Below, in pieces: positions 31,725-50,674 of a stretch of DNA of 64,000 nt. Origin of the DNA: Enterobacteriaceae bacterium RIT691 (GTDB lineage Bacteria; Pseudomonadota; Gammaproteobacteria; Enterobacterales; Enterobacteriaceae); contig WJYM01000008.1 of NCBI GenBank assembly GCA_009668205.1, positions 248,001-312,000 of the forward strand, written 5' to 3'. The position numbers and the translations under genes were made by a program. Numbering within the stretch: the stretch's first letter is position 1; the number at the start of each line of letters is the position of its first letter. The notes under the pieces are model-generated. The model had not been told where the DNA came from. It saw only the letters and a list, made by a program, of their open reading frames with translations, and made no database searches.

Positions 31725-32450
31725 TCACTCTTTCGGATCTTTTCCCGCCAGCAGCTTATCCAGCTCATCGCCGCCCACGTGACGGAAATCCTGCCCTTTC
31801 ACGAAGTAGAAGATGTATTCACAGATGTTCTGACAGCGGTCACCAATACGCTCAATGGAGCGGGCGCAGAACAGCGCAGTCAGTACGCTTGGAATGGTGC
31901 GGGAGTCTTCCATCATGTAGGTCATCAGCTGACGCACAATGCCTTCGTACTCCTGATCCACCTTCTTGTCTTCGCGATAGATACGAACCGCTTCGTCGAG
32001 ATCCATACGCGCAAAAGCGTCCAGCACGTCATGCAGCATCTGCACGGTATGGCGACCGAGGGATTCCAGGCTCACCAGCAGTGGCTGGTGCTGCTGAGAG
32101 AATTTCTCCAGCGCGGTACGGCAGATTTTATCAGCAACGTCACCAATACGTTCCAGCTCAGCGATGGTTTTGATAATAGCCATCACCAGGCGCAGATCGC
32201 TCGCGGTCGGTTGACGTTTAGCGATGATGCGCACGCAGGCTTCATCAATCGCCACTTCCATCATGTTGACCTGCTTGTCGCCGTCGATAACGCGCTTCGC
32301 CAGTTCCTGATCCTGGTTGTGCATCGCGGTGATCGCATCAGATAACTGCTGCTCCACCAGCCCGCCCATGGTCATCACCTGGGTGCGGATATGTTCGAGT
32401 TCTGCGTTGAACTGGCCAGAAATGTGTTTGTTGAGGTTAAGATTGTCCAT
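31725..32450 (-). CDS. phoU: Phosphate-signalling negative regulator PhoU
   Basis: 241-residue all-helical protein made of two PhoU repeats, each with a metal-binding E(D)xxxD pattern (for example [25 protein letters not shown]). It connects the Pst transporter to the PhoR sensor kinase and keeps PhoB off when phosphate is plentiful. Last gene of the pstSCAB-phoU operon, 12 bases after pstB. Confidence 0.98.
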   Translation of the reverse strand: MDNLNLNKHISGQFNAELEHIRTQVMTMGGLVEQQLSDAITAMHNQDQELAKRVIDGDKQVNMMEVAIDEACVRIIAKRQPTASDLRLVMAIIKTIAELERIGDVADKICRTALEKFSQQHQPLLVSLESLGRHTVQMLHDVLDAFARMDLDEAVRIYREDKKVDQEYEGIVRQLMTYMMEDSRTIPSVLTALFCARSIERIGDRCQNICEYIFYFVKGQDFRHVGGDELDKLLAGKDPKE

Positions 32451-32462
32451 GATTAACTCCGA

Positions 32463-35137
<2,675 letters not shown>

Positions 35138-35160
35138 TTACTCTTCAGTTAAAAGCGTTT

Positions 35161-35245
35161 ACGAAGTTGCCCGATGCACTCACGCTTCTCGGGCCTACGA
35201 TTCAGACCGTAGGGCGGGTAACGTGAGCGTCACCCGCCATCTTCG
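35161..35245. repeat. REP/BIME-like repeats between pstS and pstC
   Basis: Two REP-like palindromes: one with GCCCGATGC...CTCGGGCCTAC and one with AGGGCGGGTAACG...CGTCACCCGCC. They probably stabilise the pstS mRNA 3' end so that the binding protein outnumbers the permease. Confidence 0.75.
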
Positions 35246-35259
35246 TCAAAAATATCCTG

Positions 35260-36410
<1,151 letters not shown>

Positions 36411-36552
36411 AAATTTGCATTAAGATATTTGATTTTTTATCAACTATATCAATAAATTAATAATGATTGTGACGCTAAGTTTTCAGTGAAATTTTATTTT
36501 TATGACACTGTAAAAGTTAGCTGAAGATGACAGATTGTCATAAACGGCAGGC

Positions 36553-36583
36553 AAAAAAATGCCCCATCCCGGCAGGATGAGGC
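36553..36583 (-). terminator. glmS terminator
   Basis: Read leftward: GCCTCATCC / GGATGGGGC stem with a short loop and seven T, about 10 bases after the glmS stop. It separates glmUS from the PHO-regulated pst promoter. Confidence 0.88.
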
Positions 36584-36592
36584 GCTTATTAT

Positions 36593-38422
36593 TTACTCAA
36601 CGGTAACCGATTTTGCCAGGTTACGCGGTTGGTCCACGTCGGTGCCTTTGATCAGCGCAACGTGATAGGCCAGCAGCTGCAGCGGCACGGTATAGAAGAT
36701 AGGGGCAATCACATCTTCCACATGCGGCATCTCGATGATGTGCATGTTGTCGCTACTGTTGAAACCGGCATCCCTGTCGGCGAAGACATACAGCACGCCG
36801 CCGCGGGCGCGGACTTCTTCGATGTTGGACTTCAGTTTTTCCAGCAGCTCGTTATTCGGGGCCACCACAATCACCGGCATGTCGGCATCAATCAGCGCCA
36901 GCGGACCGTGCTTCAGCTCGCCTGCCGCATACGCTTCGGCATGAATGTAGGAGATTTCCTTGAGCTTCAGCGCGCCTTCGAGGGCAATCGGGTACTGGTC
37001 ACCACGGCCGAGGAACAGCGCATGATGCTTGTCGGAGAAATCTTCCGCCAGTGCTTCGATGCGTTTGTCCTGCGACAGCATCTGCTCAATGCGGCTCGGC
37101 AGGGCCTGCAGTCCGTGCACGATGTCATGCTCAACCGACGCGTCCTGGCCTTTCAGGTTGGCCAGTTTCGCCACCAGCATCAGCAGCACGGTCAGCTGGG
37201 TGGTGAAGGCTTTGGTGGACGCCACGCCAATTTCGGTACCCGCTTTGGTCATCAGCGCCAGGTCGGATTCACGCACCAGCGAGGAGCCCGCCACGTTACA
37301 AATGGCCAGCGACCCCAAATAGCCAAGCTCTTTCGACAGGCGCAGCGCCGCCAGGGTATCCGCCGTTTCACCGGACTGGGAAAGGGTGATCATCAGGCTG
37401 TTGCGACGCACTGCGGATTTGCGATAGCGGAATTCGGACGCGATTTCGACATCGCACGGCACGCCCGCCAGCGATTCAAACCAGTAGCGAGAAACCATCC
37501 CGGAGTTGTAGGAGGTGCCGCAGGCGACGATTTGAATATGCTCGACTTTCGACAGCATTTCATTGGCGTTCGCGCCTAACTCGCTGAGATCGACCTGCCC
37601 GTGACTGATGCGTCCGATCAGGGTGTTTTTGATCGCGTTTGGCTGCTCGTAGATCTCTTTTTGCATATAGTGACGATAGATGCCTTTGTCACCGGCGTCG
37701 TACTGCAAATTAGATTCGATGTCCGGGCGTTTCACCTGCTCGCCGGATTTATCAAACACGGTCACGCTACGACGGGTCACTTCCGCGATATCGCCCTCTT
37801 CGAGGAAGATAAAGCGACGGGTCACAGGCAGCAGAGCCAGCTGATCGGAAGCGATAAAGTTTTCGCCCATGCCCAGACCAATCACCAGCGGGCTACCGGA
37901 ACGCGCGGCCAGCAGGGTATCCGGATGACGGGTATCCATGATAACGGTGCCGTAGGCACCGCGCAGCTGAGGGATGGCGCGCAGCACGGCTTCACGCAGC
38001 GTACCGCCTTGCTCCAGTTCCCAGTGAACGAGATGGGCGATAACCTCGGTATCCGTTTCTGAGGCGAATACATAGCCACGGGACTGCAGCAGTTCGCGCA
38101 GCGGCTCGTGGTTTTCGATGATGCCGTTATGCACCACCACAATGTGTTCAGAGACGTGAGGATGCGCGTTGCCTTCCGACGGCTCACCGTGAGTCGCCCA
38201 ACGGGTGTGAGCAATCCCGGTTCCGCCGTGCAAAGGGGTTTCTTCTGCCGCCTGAGCCAACATTTGCACTTTACCGAGGCGGCGCAGGCGGGTCATGTGC
38301 CCGGCGTTATCAACCACCGCCAGACCGGCAGAGTCATAACCACGGTATTCCAGACGACGAAGTCCTTCGAGAAGGATTTCAGCAATATCACGCTGCGCGA
38401 CTGCGCCAACAATTCCACACAT
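36593..38422 (-). CDS. glmS: Glutamine-fructose-6-phosphate aminotransferase GlmS
   Basis: 609-residue enzyme that makes glucosamine 6-phosphate from fructose 6-phosphate and glutamine, the first step to UDP-GlcNAc. The N-terminal glutaminase begins with the catalytic Cys (M-C2-GIVGAV) and spans about 1-240. Two SIS sugar-isomerase domains follow (for example [15 protein letters not shown] and [11 protein letters not shown]), ending in the conserved LAKSVTVE. The start at 38422 is fixed by the N-terminal Cys. In E. coli its translation is raised by the small RNA GlmZ; an AGGAAA ribosome site lies near a small hairpin here. Confidence 0.99.
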   Translation of the reverse strand: MCGIVGAVAQRDIAEILLEGLRRLEYRGYDSAGLAVVDNAGHMTRLRRLGKVQMLAQAAEETPLHGGTGIAHTRWATHGEPSEGNAHPHVSEHIVVVHNGIIENHEPLRELLQSRGYVFASETDTEVIAHLVHWELEQGGTLREAVLRAIPQLRGAYGTVIMDTRHPDTLLAARSGSPLVIGLGMGENFIASDQLALLPVTRRFIFLEEGDIAEVTRRSVTVFDKSGEQVKRPDIESNLQYDAGDKGIYRHYMQKEIYEQPNAIKNTLIGRISHGQVDLSELGANANEMLSKVEHIQIVACGTSYNSGMVSRYWFESLAGVPCDVEIASEFRYRKSAVRRNSLMITLSQSGETADTLAALRLSKELGYLGSLAICNVAGSSLVRESDLALMTKAGTEIGVASTKAFTTQLTVLLMLVAKLANLKGQDASVEHDIVHGLQALPSRIEQMLSQDKRIEALAEDFSDKHHALFLGRGDQYPIALEGALKLKEISYIHAEAYAAGELKHGPLALIDADMPVIVVAPNNELLEKLKSNIEEVRARGGVLYVFADRDAGFNSSDNMHIIEMPHVEDVIAPIFYTVPLQLLAYHVALIKGTDVDQPRNLAKSVTVE

Positions 38423-38572
38423 AGTTAGATTTCCTGAATTGGCAAGATGCCATGCGTTGTCGCTGACCTGTGTTTTCCGGTTTTTTCCGGAGCCCCGAGC
38501 CTTGTAGAGAGTGGGGTTATTTTTATGGGTGGTGCTGGTGGGCGGGAGAATATTTTTTCCCCTCATCCCATT

Positions 38573-38606
38573 TGCCTGATGGCAGCTACGCCTTATCAGG
38601 CCTACA
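38573..38606. repeat. REP-like palindrome between glmU and glmS
   Basis: TGCCTGATGGC...GCCTTATCAGGCCTACA, the standard enterobacterial REP core. Confidence 0.8.
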
Positions 38607-38618
38607 AATCTGTTTTTC

Positions 38619-38656
38619 CTCCCTCGCCCCTCTGGGGAGAGGGCCGGGGTGAGGGG
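38619..38656. repeat. Dispersed GGGAGAGGG-type repeat, copy B
   Basis: CCCTCGCCCCTCTGGGGAGA followed by GGGCCGGGGTGAGGGG. Its reverse complement is close to copy C at 58331-58366. It lies just after glmU, next to a REP element. Confidence 0.7.
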
Positions 38657-38663
38657 AAACGCT

Positions 38664-40034
38664 TTACTTCTTCTTCACCGGACGCTGCCAGCCCTGTTTA
38701 TGGACCTGCGGCACACGGCTTAAAACCAGTTCATTGTCGCCTACGTTACGGGTCACGGTGGTGCCTGCCGCAATCGTCGCGCCTTTGCCCACGGTGACAG
38801 GGGCCACCAGCTGGGTGTCGGAACCGACAAATACATCATCGCCAATGATAGTTTTGAATTTGTTCGCGCCATCGTAGTTGCAGGTAATGGTGCCCGCGCC
38901 GATATTCACGTTGTCGCCAATGTCGGCATCGCCCAGATAGCTCAGGTGACCCGCTTTCGAGCCTTTCCCCAGACGCGCTTTCTTGATTTCGACAAAGTTA
39001 CCCACGTGTGCGCCTTCCAGCAGCTCAGCGCCTGGACGCAGGCGAGCAAATGGCCCGATGGTACAAGCGGCTTTCAGTTCGGCATCTTCCACCACGCTGT
39101 ACGGACTGATTTCGCAGTCATCGCCAATCACGCTGTTCTTAATCACACAGCCTGCGCCGATTTTCACCCGGTGGCCGAGCGTCACGTGACCTTCAAAGAT
39201 AACGTTAGTATCGATTTCTACGTCGCGCCCGTAATCCAGCGTGCCACGCAGATCAAAACGAGCCGGATCGCGCAGCATCACGCCCGCCAACAGCAGCTTC
39301 TCGGCCTGCTCTGACTGATAAATACGCTCCAGGCGGGAAAGCTGCAGACGGTTGTTCACACCCTCGGTTTCGCTGATGCGTGCCGGATGAACCGCCGCAA
39401 TTTCACGGCCTTCCCGATGTGCCATGGCAATAATATCAGTGATATAAAATTCGCCCTGGGCGTTATTGTTGTCCAGTTTCCCCAACCAACGCTTGAGATC
39501 GGCACCCCCTGCGATCAAGATCCCAGTGTTAATTTCCTGAATCTGACGCTGTTCATCAGTGGCATCTTTGTGCTCAACAATGCCAGTGACTGTTCCGTTT
39601 TCACGGGTAATACGGCCGTAACCTGTCGGATCATCCAGCTTAACGGTCAGCAGACCGATTCCGCCCTGCGGTTTTGCGGCACGCAGACGCTCCAGCGTTG
39701 CAACGGAAATCAGCGGCACATCGCCATACAGCATCATGATGTCTTCATCATCGGCGAAGAACGGCGCTGCCTGCTGCATCGCATGGCCTGTCCCCAGCTG
39801 TTCAGCCTGCAGCACCCAGTTAAGGTTGCCTTCGGTCAGCGTTTGCTTCAGCAGATCGCCACCGTGACCGTACACCAGATGAACCTGTGATGCGCCTAAT
39901 TCATTCGCTGCATCAATGACATGCTGAACCATAGGCTTACCCGCCAGCGTGTGTAACACTTTCGGGAGATCGGAATACATGCGAGTACCTTTGCCTGCGG
40001 CAAGGATCACTACGCTCATCGGACTGTTTGACAT
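38664..40034 (-). CDS. glmU: Bifunctional UDP-GlcNAc pyrophosphorylase / GlcN-1-P acetyltransferase GlmU
   Basis: 456-residue two-domain enzyme. The N-terminal uridyltransferase (about 1-228) has [18 protein letters not shown]. The C-terminal acetyltransferase is a left-handed beta helix with hexapeptide repeats (for example [20 protein letters not shown]) and [11 protein letters not shown] near its active site. The start at 40034 gives the E. coli length; an ATG at 40040 is also in frame. First gene of glmUS, upstream of glmS by about 240 bases with REP elements between. Confidence 0.98.
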   Translation of the reverse strand: MSNSPMSVVILAAGKGTRMYSDLPKVLHTLAGKPMVQHVIDAANELGASQVHLVYGHGGDLLKQTLTEGNLNWVLQAEQLGTGHAMQQAAPFFADDEDIMMLYGDVPLISVATLERLRAAKPQGGIGLLTVKLDDPTGYGRITRENGTVTGIVEHKDATDEQRQIQEINTGILIAGGADLKRWLGKLDNNNAQGEFYITDIIAMAHREGREIAAVHPARISETEGVNNRLQLSRLERIYQSEQAEKLLLAGVMLRDPARFDLRGTLDYGRDVEIDTNVIFEGHVTLGHRVKIGAGCVIKNSVIGDDCEISPYSVVEDAELKAACTIGPFARLRPGAELLEGAHVGNFVEIKKARLGKGSKAGHLSYLGDADIGDNVNIGAGTITCNYDGANKFKTIIGDDVFVGSDTQLVAPVTVGKGATIAAGTTVTRNVGDNELVLSRVPQVHKQGWQRPVKKK

Positions 40035-40097
40035 ACGCATCCTGACAGTTGTTTGAGTGAGGAGTTAAAACCTTTCACATTGAAATTTCTACATATT

Positions 40098-40115
40098 TTT
40101 CATCCTAAAATGAAA
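40098..40115 (-). promoter_or_regulatory. Possible NagC-type palindrome upstream of glmU
   Basis: TTTCAT-6 bases-ATGAAA in an AT-rich context, 64 bases before the glmU start. glmUS is known to be controlled by NagC in E. coli through AT-rich palindromic sites, so this is a candidate only. Confidence 0.3.
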
Positions 40116-40292
40116 TGCTGGGAAAGTGTACAATGCGAAAGTCAAAACCGGGTTATAGACACTATTTTCAACTATCGTAGCGTGCTTTGTCCTGAAAAAA
40201 AGCCCCATAATCCGAAGATTAGCCAGTATGTGTCTGCTTTGGCTGTTCTTTCGATACCTGAATCAAGCTTGTGCTCGCTGAGGTTAATACCC

Positions 40293-40322
40293 TAAAAACA
40301 AAAAGGCCGCCTTTCGGCGACC
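40293..40322 (-). terminator. Strong terminator after the small ORF
   Basis: Read leftward: GGTCGCC-GAAA-GGCGGCC followed by TTTTTGTTTTT. A stable stem with a GNRA tetraloop, 35 bases after the 16-codon ORF and upstream of the glmU promoter region. Confidence 0.9.
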
Positions 40323-40356
40323 TTCTCATATTCTTTTTGTTGAGCAATACAGAAGC

Positions 40357-40407
40357 TTAGAAGCTCAGGTTGCTGAACAGCGCGATGATTTTGTGAAAAC
40401 GTTTCAT
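40357..40407 (-). CDS. Unrecognised 16-residue ORF or leader in a CRP-flanked mini unit
   Basis: A 17-codon frame that encodes MKRFHKIIALFSNLSF. It is preceded by GCAGGA with a 6-base spacing to the ATG, which is a good ribosome site. It lies between the atp operon terminator (40526-40558) and a strong terminator of its own (40293-40322). Two perfect CRP sites lie 35 and 92 bases upstream of the ATG. Basic then hydrophobic residues suggest a membrane-active peptide or a leader peptide. It may instead be the coding part of a small RNA of about 110-130 nt. No family recognised; the promoter hexamers are not clear. Confidence 0.5.
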   Translation of the reverse strand: MKRFHKIIALFSNLSF

Positions 40408-40434
40408 TTTTATTCCTGCATAGCACAATTATTA

Positions 40435-40450
40435 TGTGATCTAACTCACA
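40435..40450 (-). promoter_or_regulatory. Perfect CRP site, proximal
   Basis: TGTGAGTTAGATCACA, read leftward: both half sites TGTGA and TCACA are exact with the correct 6-base spacing. It overlaps the best -10-like sequence (CATAAT), so it could repress as well as activate. Confidence 0.75.
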
Positions 40451-40491
40451 CAAAAGAGTCTACGCCGGATTTTTGACCCGATCAACATCTA

Positions 40492-40507
40492 TGTGACATA
40501 ACTCACA
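40492..40507 (-). promoter_or_regulatory. Perfect CRP site, distal
   Basis: TGTGAGTTATGTCACA, read leftward, again exact in both halves. Its centre is 57 bases from the proximal site. Confidence 0.75.
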
Positions 40508-40525
40508 CTTAATGGTTACATCCAA

Positions 40526-40558
40526 TAAAAAAGCCAGCCTGGAAACCAGACTGGCCTT
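40526..40558 (-). terminator. atp operon terminator
   Basis: Read leftward: GCCAGTCTGG-TTT-CCAGGCTGGC followed by six T, about 20 bases after the atpC stop. Confidence 0.92.
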
Positions 40559-40576
40559 TGTGCTTTCAAGCCGGTG

Positions 40577-40996
40577 TTACATCGCTTTTTTGGTCAACTC
40601 GATAACGCGCAGTTTGGCGATCGCTTTGGCCAGTTCCGCAGACGCCTGAGCGTAATCCACGTCGCCGTGAGAGTTCTTGATGTGCTCTTCTGCTTTACGT
40701 TTCGCTTCCATGGCTCGAGCTTCGTCGAGATCCTGGCCACGAATCGCAGTATCAGCCAGAACGGTAACCGAACCAGGCTGCACTTCAAGAACACCGCCGG
40801 ACAGATAGATAAACTCTTCGTGTCCAAACTGCTTAACGATGCGGATCATACCAGGCTTAATGGCGGTGAGCAGCGGGGCGTGACCCGGGAAAATCCCCAG
40901 TTCACCTTCGCTACCCGTTACCTGGATTTTCTCGACCAGACCAGAGAACATCTGTTGCTCTGCGCTGACGACATCCAGGTGGTAAGTCATTGCCAT
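40577..40996 (-). CDS. atpC: ATP synthase epsilon subunit
   Basis: 139-residue central-stalk subunit that inhibits F1 in its extended form. The N-terminal beta sandwich ([22 protein letters not shown]...[12 protein letters not shown]) is followed by a two-helix C-terminal domain. Last gene of the operon; it begins 20 bases after atpD. Confidence 0.99.
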   Translation of the reverse strand: MAMTYHLDVVSAEQQMFSGLVEKIQVTGSEGELGIFPGHAPLLTAIKPGMIRIVKQFGHEEFIYLSGGVLEVQPGSVTVLADTAIRGQDLDEARAMEAKRKAEEHIKNSHGDVDYAQASAELAKAIAKLRVIELTKKAM

Positions 40997-41016
40997 ATCA
41001 CCCTCCGATTAAGGCG

Positions 41017-43289
<2,273 letters not shown>

Positions 43290-43339
43290 GAGCTTCTCCT
43301 CAATGCCTTGCGGCCTGCCCTAAGACAAGCCGCCAGACG

Positions 43340-44881
43340 TTACCAGGACTGGGTTGCTTTGAAGGAATCGAGGATGCCTTTCAGCTTGCCTTCGATTTCG
43401 TCGTTATAGTTACCAGTCTGGTTGATTTCTTGCATCAGCGGAGCATGGTCACGGTCGACGTAAGCCAGCAGAGCGGCTTCGAAGCTACCAATTTTCGCCA
43501 GTTCCACATCTTCGAGGTAACCGCGTTCAGCCGCGAACAGAACCACACCCTGCTGTGCTACAGACATAGGGGCATACTGTTTCTGTTTCAGCAGCTCGGT
43601 CACTTTCTGACCGTGGCTCAGCTGTTTACGGGTTGCTTCGTCCAGATCGGATGCGAACTGAGAGAACGCCGCCAGTTCACGATACTGTGCCAGCGCGGTA
43701 CGGATACCACCGGACAGTTTCTTGATGATCTTGGTCTGAGCAGCACCACCCACACGGGATACGGAGATCCCTGGGTTAACCGCAGGACGAATACCGGAGT
43801 TGAACAGGTTAGTTTCCAGGAAGATCTGACCATCGGTAATGGAAATTACGTTGGTCGGAACGAATGCAGAAACGTCACCCGCCTGCGTTTCGATAATCGG
43901 CAGTGCAGTCAGGGAACCGGTTTTACCTTTCACTTCACCTTTGGTGAAGTTCTCAACGTATTCCGCGTTTACGCGGGATGCGCGCTCCAGCAGACGGGAG
44001 TGGAGGTAGAACACGTCGCCTGGGAATGCTTCACGTCCTGGTGGACGACGGAGCAGCAGAGAAACCTGACGGTAAGCAACAGCCTGTTTGGACAGGTCAT
44101 CGTAAACGATCAGTGCATCTTCACCGCGGTCACGGAAGTATTCGCCCATTGCGCAACCGGCATACGGCGCCAGGTATTGCAGTGCAGCAGATTCAGAAGC
44201 GGTAGCCACAACGACGATGGTGTTAGCCAGCGCGCCGTGCTCTTCCAGTTTGCGAACCACGTTAGAAATGGTGGACGCTTTCTGGCCGATAGCCACGTAC
44301 ACACATTTGATACCGGAATCACGCTGGTTGATGATCGCATCGATTGCCATCGCGGTTTTACCGGTCTGACGGTCACCGATGATCAGCTCACGCTGGCCAC
44401 GGCCGATTGGGATCATGGCATCAACAGACTTATAGCCGGTCTGAACAGGCTGGTCTACGGACTGACGTTCGATTACGCCTGGTGCGATAACTTCGATTGG
44501 CGAGAAGCCATCGTTATCAACCGGACCTTTACCGTCAATTGGCGCACCCAGGGTGTTCACCACGCGGCCTAACATGCCACGACCAACCGGAACTTCAAGA
44601 ATACGGCCAGTACACTTAACCTTCATGCCTTCGGCGAGGTCAGCGTATGGACCCATCACAACAGCACCTACGGAGTCACGCTCCAGGTTCAATGCGATAG
44701 CGTAACGGTTACCCGGAAGGGAAATCATCTCACCCTGCATACAATCGGCCAGGCCGTGGATACGGATAACACCGTCACTTACAGAAACAATAGTACCTTC
44801 GTTGTGAGCTTCACTCACAACATTGAACTGAGCAATGCGCTGCTTGATCAGTTCGCTGATTTCGGTGGAATTCAGTTGCAT
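43340..44881 (-). CDS. atpA: ATP synthase alpha subunit
   Basis: 513-residue non-catalytic nucleotide-binding subunit. P-loop GDRQTGKTA (about 169-177), the arginine-finger region with [10 protein letters not shown], and the N-terminal segment [16 protein letters not shown] that contacts delta. Same length as in E. coli. Confidence 0.99.
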   Translation of the reverse strand: MQLNSTEISELIKQRIAQFNVVSEAHNEGTIVSVSDGVIRIHGLADCMQGEMISLPGNRYAIALNLERDSVGAVVMGPYADLAEGMKVKCTGRILEVPVGRGMLGRVVNTLGAPIDGKGPVDNDGFSPIEVIAPGVIERQSVDQPVQTGYKSVDAMIPIGRGQRELIIGDRQTGKTAMAIDAIINQRDSGIKCVYVAIGQKASTISNVVRKLEEHGALANTIVVVATASESAALQYLAPYAGCAMGEYFRDRGEDALIVYDDLSKQAVAYRQVSLLLRRPPGREAFPGDVFYLHSRLLERASRVNAEYVENFTKGEVKGKTGSLTALPIIETQAGDVSAFVPTNVISITDGQIFLETNLFNSGIRPAVNPGISVSRVGGAAQTKIIKKLSGGIRTALAQYRELAAFSQFASDLDEATRKQLSHGQKVTELLKQKQYAPMSVAQQGVVLFAAERGYLEDVELAKIGSFEAALLAYVDRDHAPLMQEINQTGNYNDEIEGKLKGILDSFKATQSW

Positions 44882-44893
44882 GCTCCAGTCCCC

Positions 44894-45427
44894 TTAAGAC
44901 TGCAAGACGTCTGCAAGGCGATCAAGACGGCCGCGTACGCTACCATCAATGACCGTGTCACCCGAACGGATGATCACTCCTGCCATTACAGACTTATCGA
45001 TTTTGCAATTCAGCTTAACTTTGCGTGACAGACGTTTTTCCATCGCGGCAGAGATTTTCGCAAGCTGTTCGTCACTGAGGGCTGAAGCAGAAGTCACTTC
45101 GACTTCGGCGGTAGCTTCACTCAGGGCACGTAAGTGCGCGAACTGCTCGAGAACATCCGGGAGTGCTTTCAGACGACCATTTTCAGCCATCACCCGAATC
45201 AGGTTTTGGCCGCTGGCATCGAGCTGCTCACCACAGATAGCGATAAACGCTTCTGCGAGGGTTTCCGGCGCCAGAGCGCCAGAAAGTAACTCCGCGATTT
45301 GGTCGTGTTTCGTGACCTCGGCGGCGAACGCCAGCATGTTCTGCCAGCTCTCTACGCTCTGGTTTTCGACCGCAAAGTCAAAAGCTGCTTTGGCGTAGGG
45401 GCGAGCTACCGTTACAAATTCAGACAT
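44894..45427 (-). CDS. atpH: ATP synthase delta subunit
   Basis: 177-residue peripheral-stalk subunit that links the b dimer to the top of F1. The helical N-terminal domain ([15 protein letters not shown]) is followed by a C-terminal part ending [21 protein letters not shown], the delta/OSCP signature. Confidence 0.99.
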   Translation of the reverse strand: MSEFVTVARPYAKAAFDFAVENQSVESWQNMLAFAAEVTKHDQIAELLSGALAPETLAEAFIAICGEQLDASGQNLIRVMAENGRLKALPDVLEQFAHLRALSEATAEVEVTSASALSDEQLAKISAAMEKRLSRKVKLNCKIDKSVMAGVIIRSGDTVIDGSVRGRLDRLADVLQS

Positions 45428-45441
45428 CAGCCCCTCCCTCC

Positions 45442-46208
<767 letters not shown>

Positions 46209-46235
46209 TTAAAACGTAGTAGTGTTGGTAAAAAA

Positions 46236-47440
<1,205 letters not shown>

Positions 47441-47530
47441 CACGTTTTTACTCCTGCTCCCTTCGAGGTATGCCGCGTATCGTATAAAACGTTCTTTGGC
47501 GCTCTGAGTCAAGCTTCAAAATGCGGACAA

Positions 47531-47558
47531 ATTATACGGTGACGCCCCGTGAATTCAA
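47531..47558 (-). promoter_or_regulatory. atp operon promoter
   Basis: Read leftward: TTGAAT, a 16-base spacer, then TATAAT: a near-consensus sigma-70 promoter. It predicts a leader of about 80 nt before atpI, as in E. coli. Confidence 0.8.
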
Positions 47559-48056
47559 ACAATAAGTAGCGAAAAGGTGAATAAATGTTTAAATAATTTT
47601 CGACAGATCGCTTTTTGAACTTTTGCAGAAACGGCGGACCTGGAGGAAAAACGGCAAACAATGCCTGAAATCACACATCAAAGCGTGAATTCGGTCACAA
47701 AAAAAACATTTAGACCGTTATCGTTTTTTGGCATTGAATTAATTCGTTGATTTCATCTTTATGAAATCCATAGCAAAAAAATCAAACTCTTTTTAAAACA
47801 GCTCAATACAGAACGAAAACCCCTCATTGACATTCTTAATAAAAAATTAACATCAATAAGCAGTTCAATACGCCGAATTTTAGCAGGCTGATATTTTCGC
47901 AGTTGACTATTGCGTTGATTAAGCACTCGTAGAAAGGTTAGCTAAAAGCAAAAAAACGGTGAATCATTCGTTAAATGTAACTGAACGTATCACCGCTTTC
48001 CCCACCTGATTTTAACACTTACCCTGGACACTAAACTTCACATTTTTTGATAAAAA
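47559..48056. other. AT-rich spacer between rsmG and the atp promoter
   Basis: About 500 bases with no gene, strongly AT-rich (notably 47700-47850). Apart from a weak terminator-like stem (next entry) no recognisable element or ORF with a ribosome site was found. Confidence 0.6.
47950..47996 (-). terminator. Possible terminator of mnmG-rsmG
   Basis: Read leftward: GCGGTGA and TCACCG flank a 27-base loop and are followed by seven T. The long loop makes it uncertain. It is about 60 bases after the rsmG stop. Confidence 0.45.
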
Positions 48057-48680
48057 TTAAATTTTAGTTGGCTTAATCATAACCAGATGGCGCTCGCCGT
48101 CGAGCTGTGGAACCCTAAGTTTAACAATCTCTTCGACGGAAAATTCAGCAGGTAACTGCGCAATTTCATCATCCGGCACCAGCCCTTTCAATGCGTAGAA
48201 ACGCCCCTGAGCACCAGGCAGGTGGTGACACCAGCTCACCATGTCAGTGAGCGAGGCAAACGCACGGCTAATTACGCCATCAAAAGGCGGCTCTGCCGGA
48301 AACTCTTCTACGCGGCTCTGTACCGGCGTGACGTTATCAAGCTTCAGCTCGTGCTGAACCTGGCGCAGGAAACGGACGCGTTTACCCAGGCTATCCAACA
48401 GCGTGAATTGCGCCTGCGGTAAGACGATGGCCAAGGGGATCCCCGGTAAGCCCGGTCCTGTCCCGACATCAATGAAGCGGGTTCCCTGCAAATGCGGGGC
48501 AACGATAATGCTGTCGAGGATATGACGCACCAGCATCTCGTTCGGATCGCGTACAGAAGTGAGGTTGTACGCTTTGTTCCATTTGTGGAGCAGTTCGACG
48601 TAGGCCACCAGCTGTTGTTGCTGATTTGCGGACAACGAAATGCCTGCTTCAGCGAGCAGACGAGAGAGTTTGTTAAGCAC
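48057..48680 (-). CDS. rsmG: 16S rRNA m7G527 methyltransferase RsmG (GidB)
   Basis: 207-residue SAM-dependent methyltransferase that modifies G527 of 16S rRNA; loss gives low-level streptomycin resistance in E. coli. The SAM site is [16 protein letters not shown] (about residues 70-85). The GTG start at 48680 ([16 protein letters not shown]) with GGGATC upstream gives the family length; the longer frame to 48755 runs through REP sequence and is spurious. It follows mnmG with a REP repeat between. Confidence 0.96.
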   Translation of the reverse strand: MLNKLSRLLAEAGISLSANQQQQLVAYVELLHKWNKAYNLTSVRDPNEMLVRHILDSIIVAPHLQGTRFIDVGTGPGLPGIPLAIVLPQAQFTLLDSLGKRVRFLRQVQHELKLDNVTPVQSRVEEFPAEPPFDGVISRAFASLTDMVSWCHHLPGAQGRFYALKGLVPDDEIAQLPAEFSVEEIVKLRVPQLDGERHLVMIKPTKI

Positions 48681-48698
48681 TGAGAGATCCCTGTTGAG

Positions 48699-48777
48699 CG
48701 ACTTGTGGCGGGTGGCGCTTCGCTGACCCGCCCTACGGGTATGTAGGCCCGGCAAGCATCGCGCCGCCGGGCAGTTT
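48699..48777. repeat. REP/BIME-like pair between mnmG and rsmG
   Basis: GGCGGGTGGCGCTTCGCTGA then CCCGCCCTAC, followed by TAGGCCCGGCAAGC...GCCGCCGGGCAG. Two REP-like palindromes in opposite order. Confidence 0.8.
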
Positions 48778-48784
48778 TCAAAAA

Positions 48785-50674
48785 TTAAGCGCTACGGCGC
48801 AGCATGCCCTGCTTTTTCAGCCAGACCAGCAGAATGGAGATCGCTGCGGGCGTGACGCCTGAGATACGAGAAGCCTGTCCGATGGATGACGGCTTGTGAT
48901 CGTTAAGTTTGGCGATCACCTCGTTGGACAGCCCGGAAACCTGACGGTAGTCCAGCGTCGCCGGCAGCAGCGTGTTTTCGTTACGCTGGTGTCTGTCGAT
49001 TTCATCCTGCTGACGCGCAATGTAGCCTTCGTATTTAACCTGAATTTCCACCTGCTCTGCAGCCTGAGGATCGTTCAGGCCCGGGGCAAACGGAGACAGC
49101 TGAACCAGCTGATCGTAGCTCACGCCAGGACGACGCAGAAGATCTTCTCCGCTGGCTTCGCGGGAAAGCGGGGCGCTCAACTGAGCATTCACTTCTGCAG
49201 CGGCTTCTGAGGTCGGTGTTACCCAGGTCGATTTCAGACGCTGACGTTCCTGCTCGATGCTTTCCAGTTTTTCGTTGAAGCGTGCCCAGCGTTCATCATC
49301 AACCAGACCCAATTCGCGGCCCTGTTCGGTCAGACGCAGATCGGCGTTGTCTTCACGCAGCATCAGGCGGTATTCCGCACGGGAGGTGAACATGCGGTAC
49401 GGTTCTTTGGTCCCCAGCGTGCAAAGGTCGTCGACCAAAACCCCCAGGTAAGCCTGATCGCGGCGTGGTGCCCAACCCTCTTTCTCAGCAGAGAAGCGAG
49501 CGGCGTTAAGACCGGCCAGCAGGCCCTGAGCAGCAGCTTCTTCGTAACCGGTAGTACCGTTGATCTGTCCGGCAAAGAACAGACCCTGAATGTATTTGCT
49601 TTCGAGCGTCGGCTTCAGATCGCGCGGATCGAAGAAATCGTATTCGATAGCATAGCCAGGACGGACGATCTTCGCGTTTGCCATCCCTTCCATCGAGCGC
49701 ACAATCTGCATCTGCACATCAAACGGCAGGCTGGTGGAGATGCCGTTTGGATAAATTTCGTTTGAGGTCAGCCCTTCTGGCTCCAGGAAAATCTGGTGCT
49801 GGTTTTTGTCCGCAAAACGCATGACCTTGTCTTCAATCGACGGACAATAGCGCGGACCAATACCTTCAATCACACCAGCGTACATCGGGCTGCGATCGAG
49901 ATTATTGCGAATAACATCGTGCGTTTTTTCATTGGTGTGCGTGATGTAGCACGGTACCTGACGCGGATGCTGAGCCACATTGCCCATGAACGAGAACACC
50001 GGCATCGGGTTATCGCCATGCTGCTGCGCCAGCACGCTGAAATCAATCGTTCTGGCATCGATGCGCGGTGGTGTACCGGTTTTCAGGCGACCAACGCGTA
50101 GCGGCAGTTCACGTAAACGACGAGACAGTGGAATGGACGGTGGATCGCCCGCACGGCCGCCGCTGTAGTTATCCAGACCGATATGGATTTTGCCATCCAG
50201 GAAAGTCCCGACGGTCAGCACCACGGATTTAGCACGGAACTTAAGGCCCATTTGGGTCACAGCACCGACAACCCGATCGTTCTCAACGATCAGATCTTCA
50301 ACCGCCTGCTGGAAGATCATCAGGTTCGGCTGGTTTTCCAGCGCAGTGCGAACGGCCTGACGATACAGCACACGGTCAGCCTGAGCTCGGGTGGCTCGAA
50401 CTGCCGGGCCTTTGCTGGCGTTTAGTATCCTAAACTGGATACCGGCCTGATCGATGGCGGTGGCCATCAGCCCGCCCAGCGCATCCACTTCTTTTACCAG
50501 GTGTCCTTTCCCAATGCCGCCAATAGCCGGGTTGCAGCTCATCTGCCCCAGCGTGTCGATATTGTGTGTCAACAGCAGGGTTTGCTGACCCATACGTGCA
50601 GCAGCCATTGCTGCTTCGGTACCTGCATGACCCCCGCCAATGATGATGACGTCGAAAGGATCCTGATAAAACAT
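48785..50674 (-). CDS. mnmG: tRNA uridine-34 modification enzyme MnmG (GidA)
   Basis: 629-residue FAD-dependent partner of MnmE. The dinucleotide loop is [19 protein letters not shown] near the N-terminus. Two conserved Cys are seen, one in [15 protein letters not shown] and one in RYCPSIEDK, and the C-terminal helical domain binds MnmE. The start at 50674 (MFYQDPFDV) is chosen by homology; the frame continues into oriC to 50839. Transcription leads away from oriC, where it may help origin opening. Confidence 0.99.
   Translation of the reverse strand: MFYQDPFDVIIIGGGHAGTEAAMAAARMGQQTLLLTHNIDTLGQMSCNPAIGGIGKGHLVKEVDALGGLMATAIDQAGIQFRILNASKGPAVRATRAQADRVLYRQAVRTALENQPNLMIFQQAVEDLIVENDRVVGAVTQMGLKFRAKSVVLTVGTFLDGKIHIGLDNYSGGRAGDPPSIPLSRRLRELPLRVGRLKTGTPPRIDARTIDFSVLAQQHGDNPMPVFSFMGNVAQHPRQVPCYITHTNEKTHDVIRNNLDRSPMYAGVIEGIGPRYCPSIEDKVMRFADKNQHQIFLEPEGLTSNEIYPNGISTSLPFDVQMQIVRSMEGMANAKIVRPGYAIEYDFFDPRDLKPTLESKYIQGLFFAGQINGTTGYEEAAAQGLLAGLNAARFSAEKEGWAPRRDQAYLGVLVDDLCTLGTKEPYRMFTSRAEYRLMLREDNADLRLTEQGRELGLVDDERWARFNEKLESIEQERQRLKSTWVTPTSEAAAEVNAQLSAPLSREASGEDLLRRPGVSYDQLVQLSPFAPGLNDPQAAEQVEIQVKYEGYIARQQDEIDRHQRNENTLLPATLDYRQVSGLSNEVIAKLNDHKPSSIGQASRISGVTPAAISILLVWLKKQGMLRRSA

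Noticed and set aside
47559-48056. Possible small RNA or gene in the rsmG-atpI gap
   Set aside because: AT-rich DNA with no ORF having a ribosome site, and only a weak long-loop stem; nothing beyond the atp promoter could be supported.
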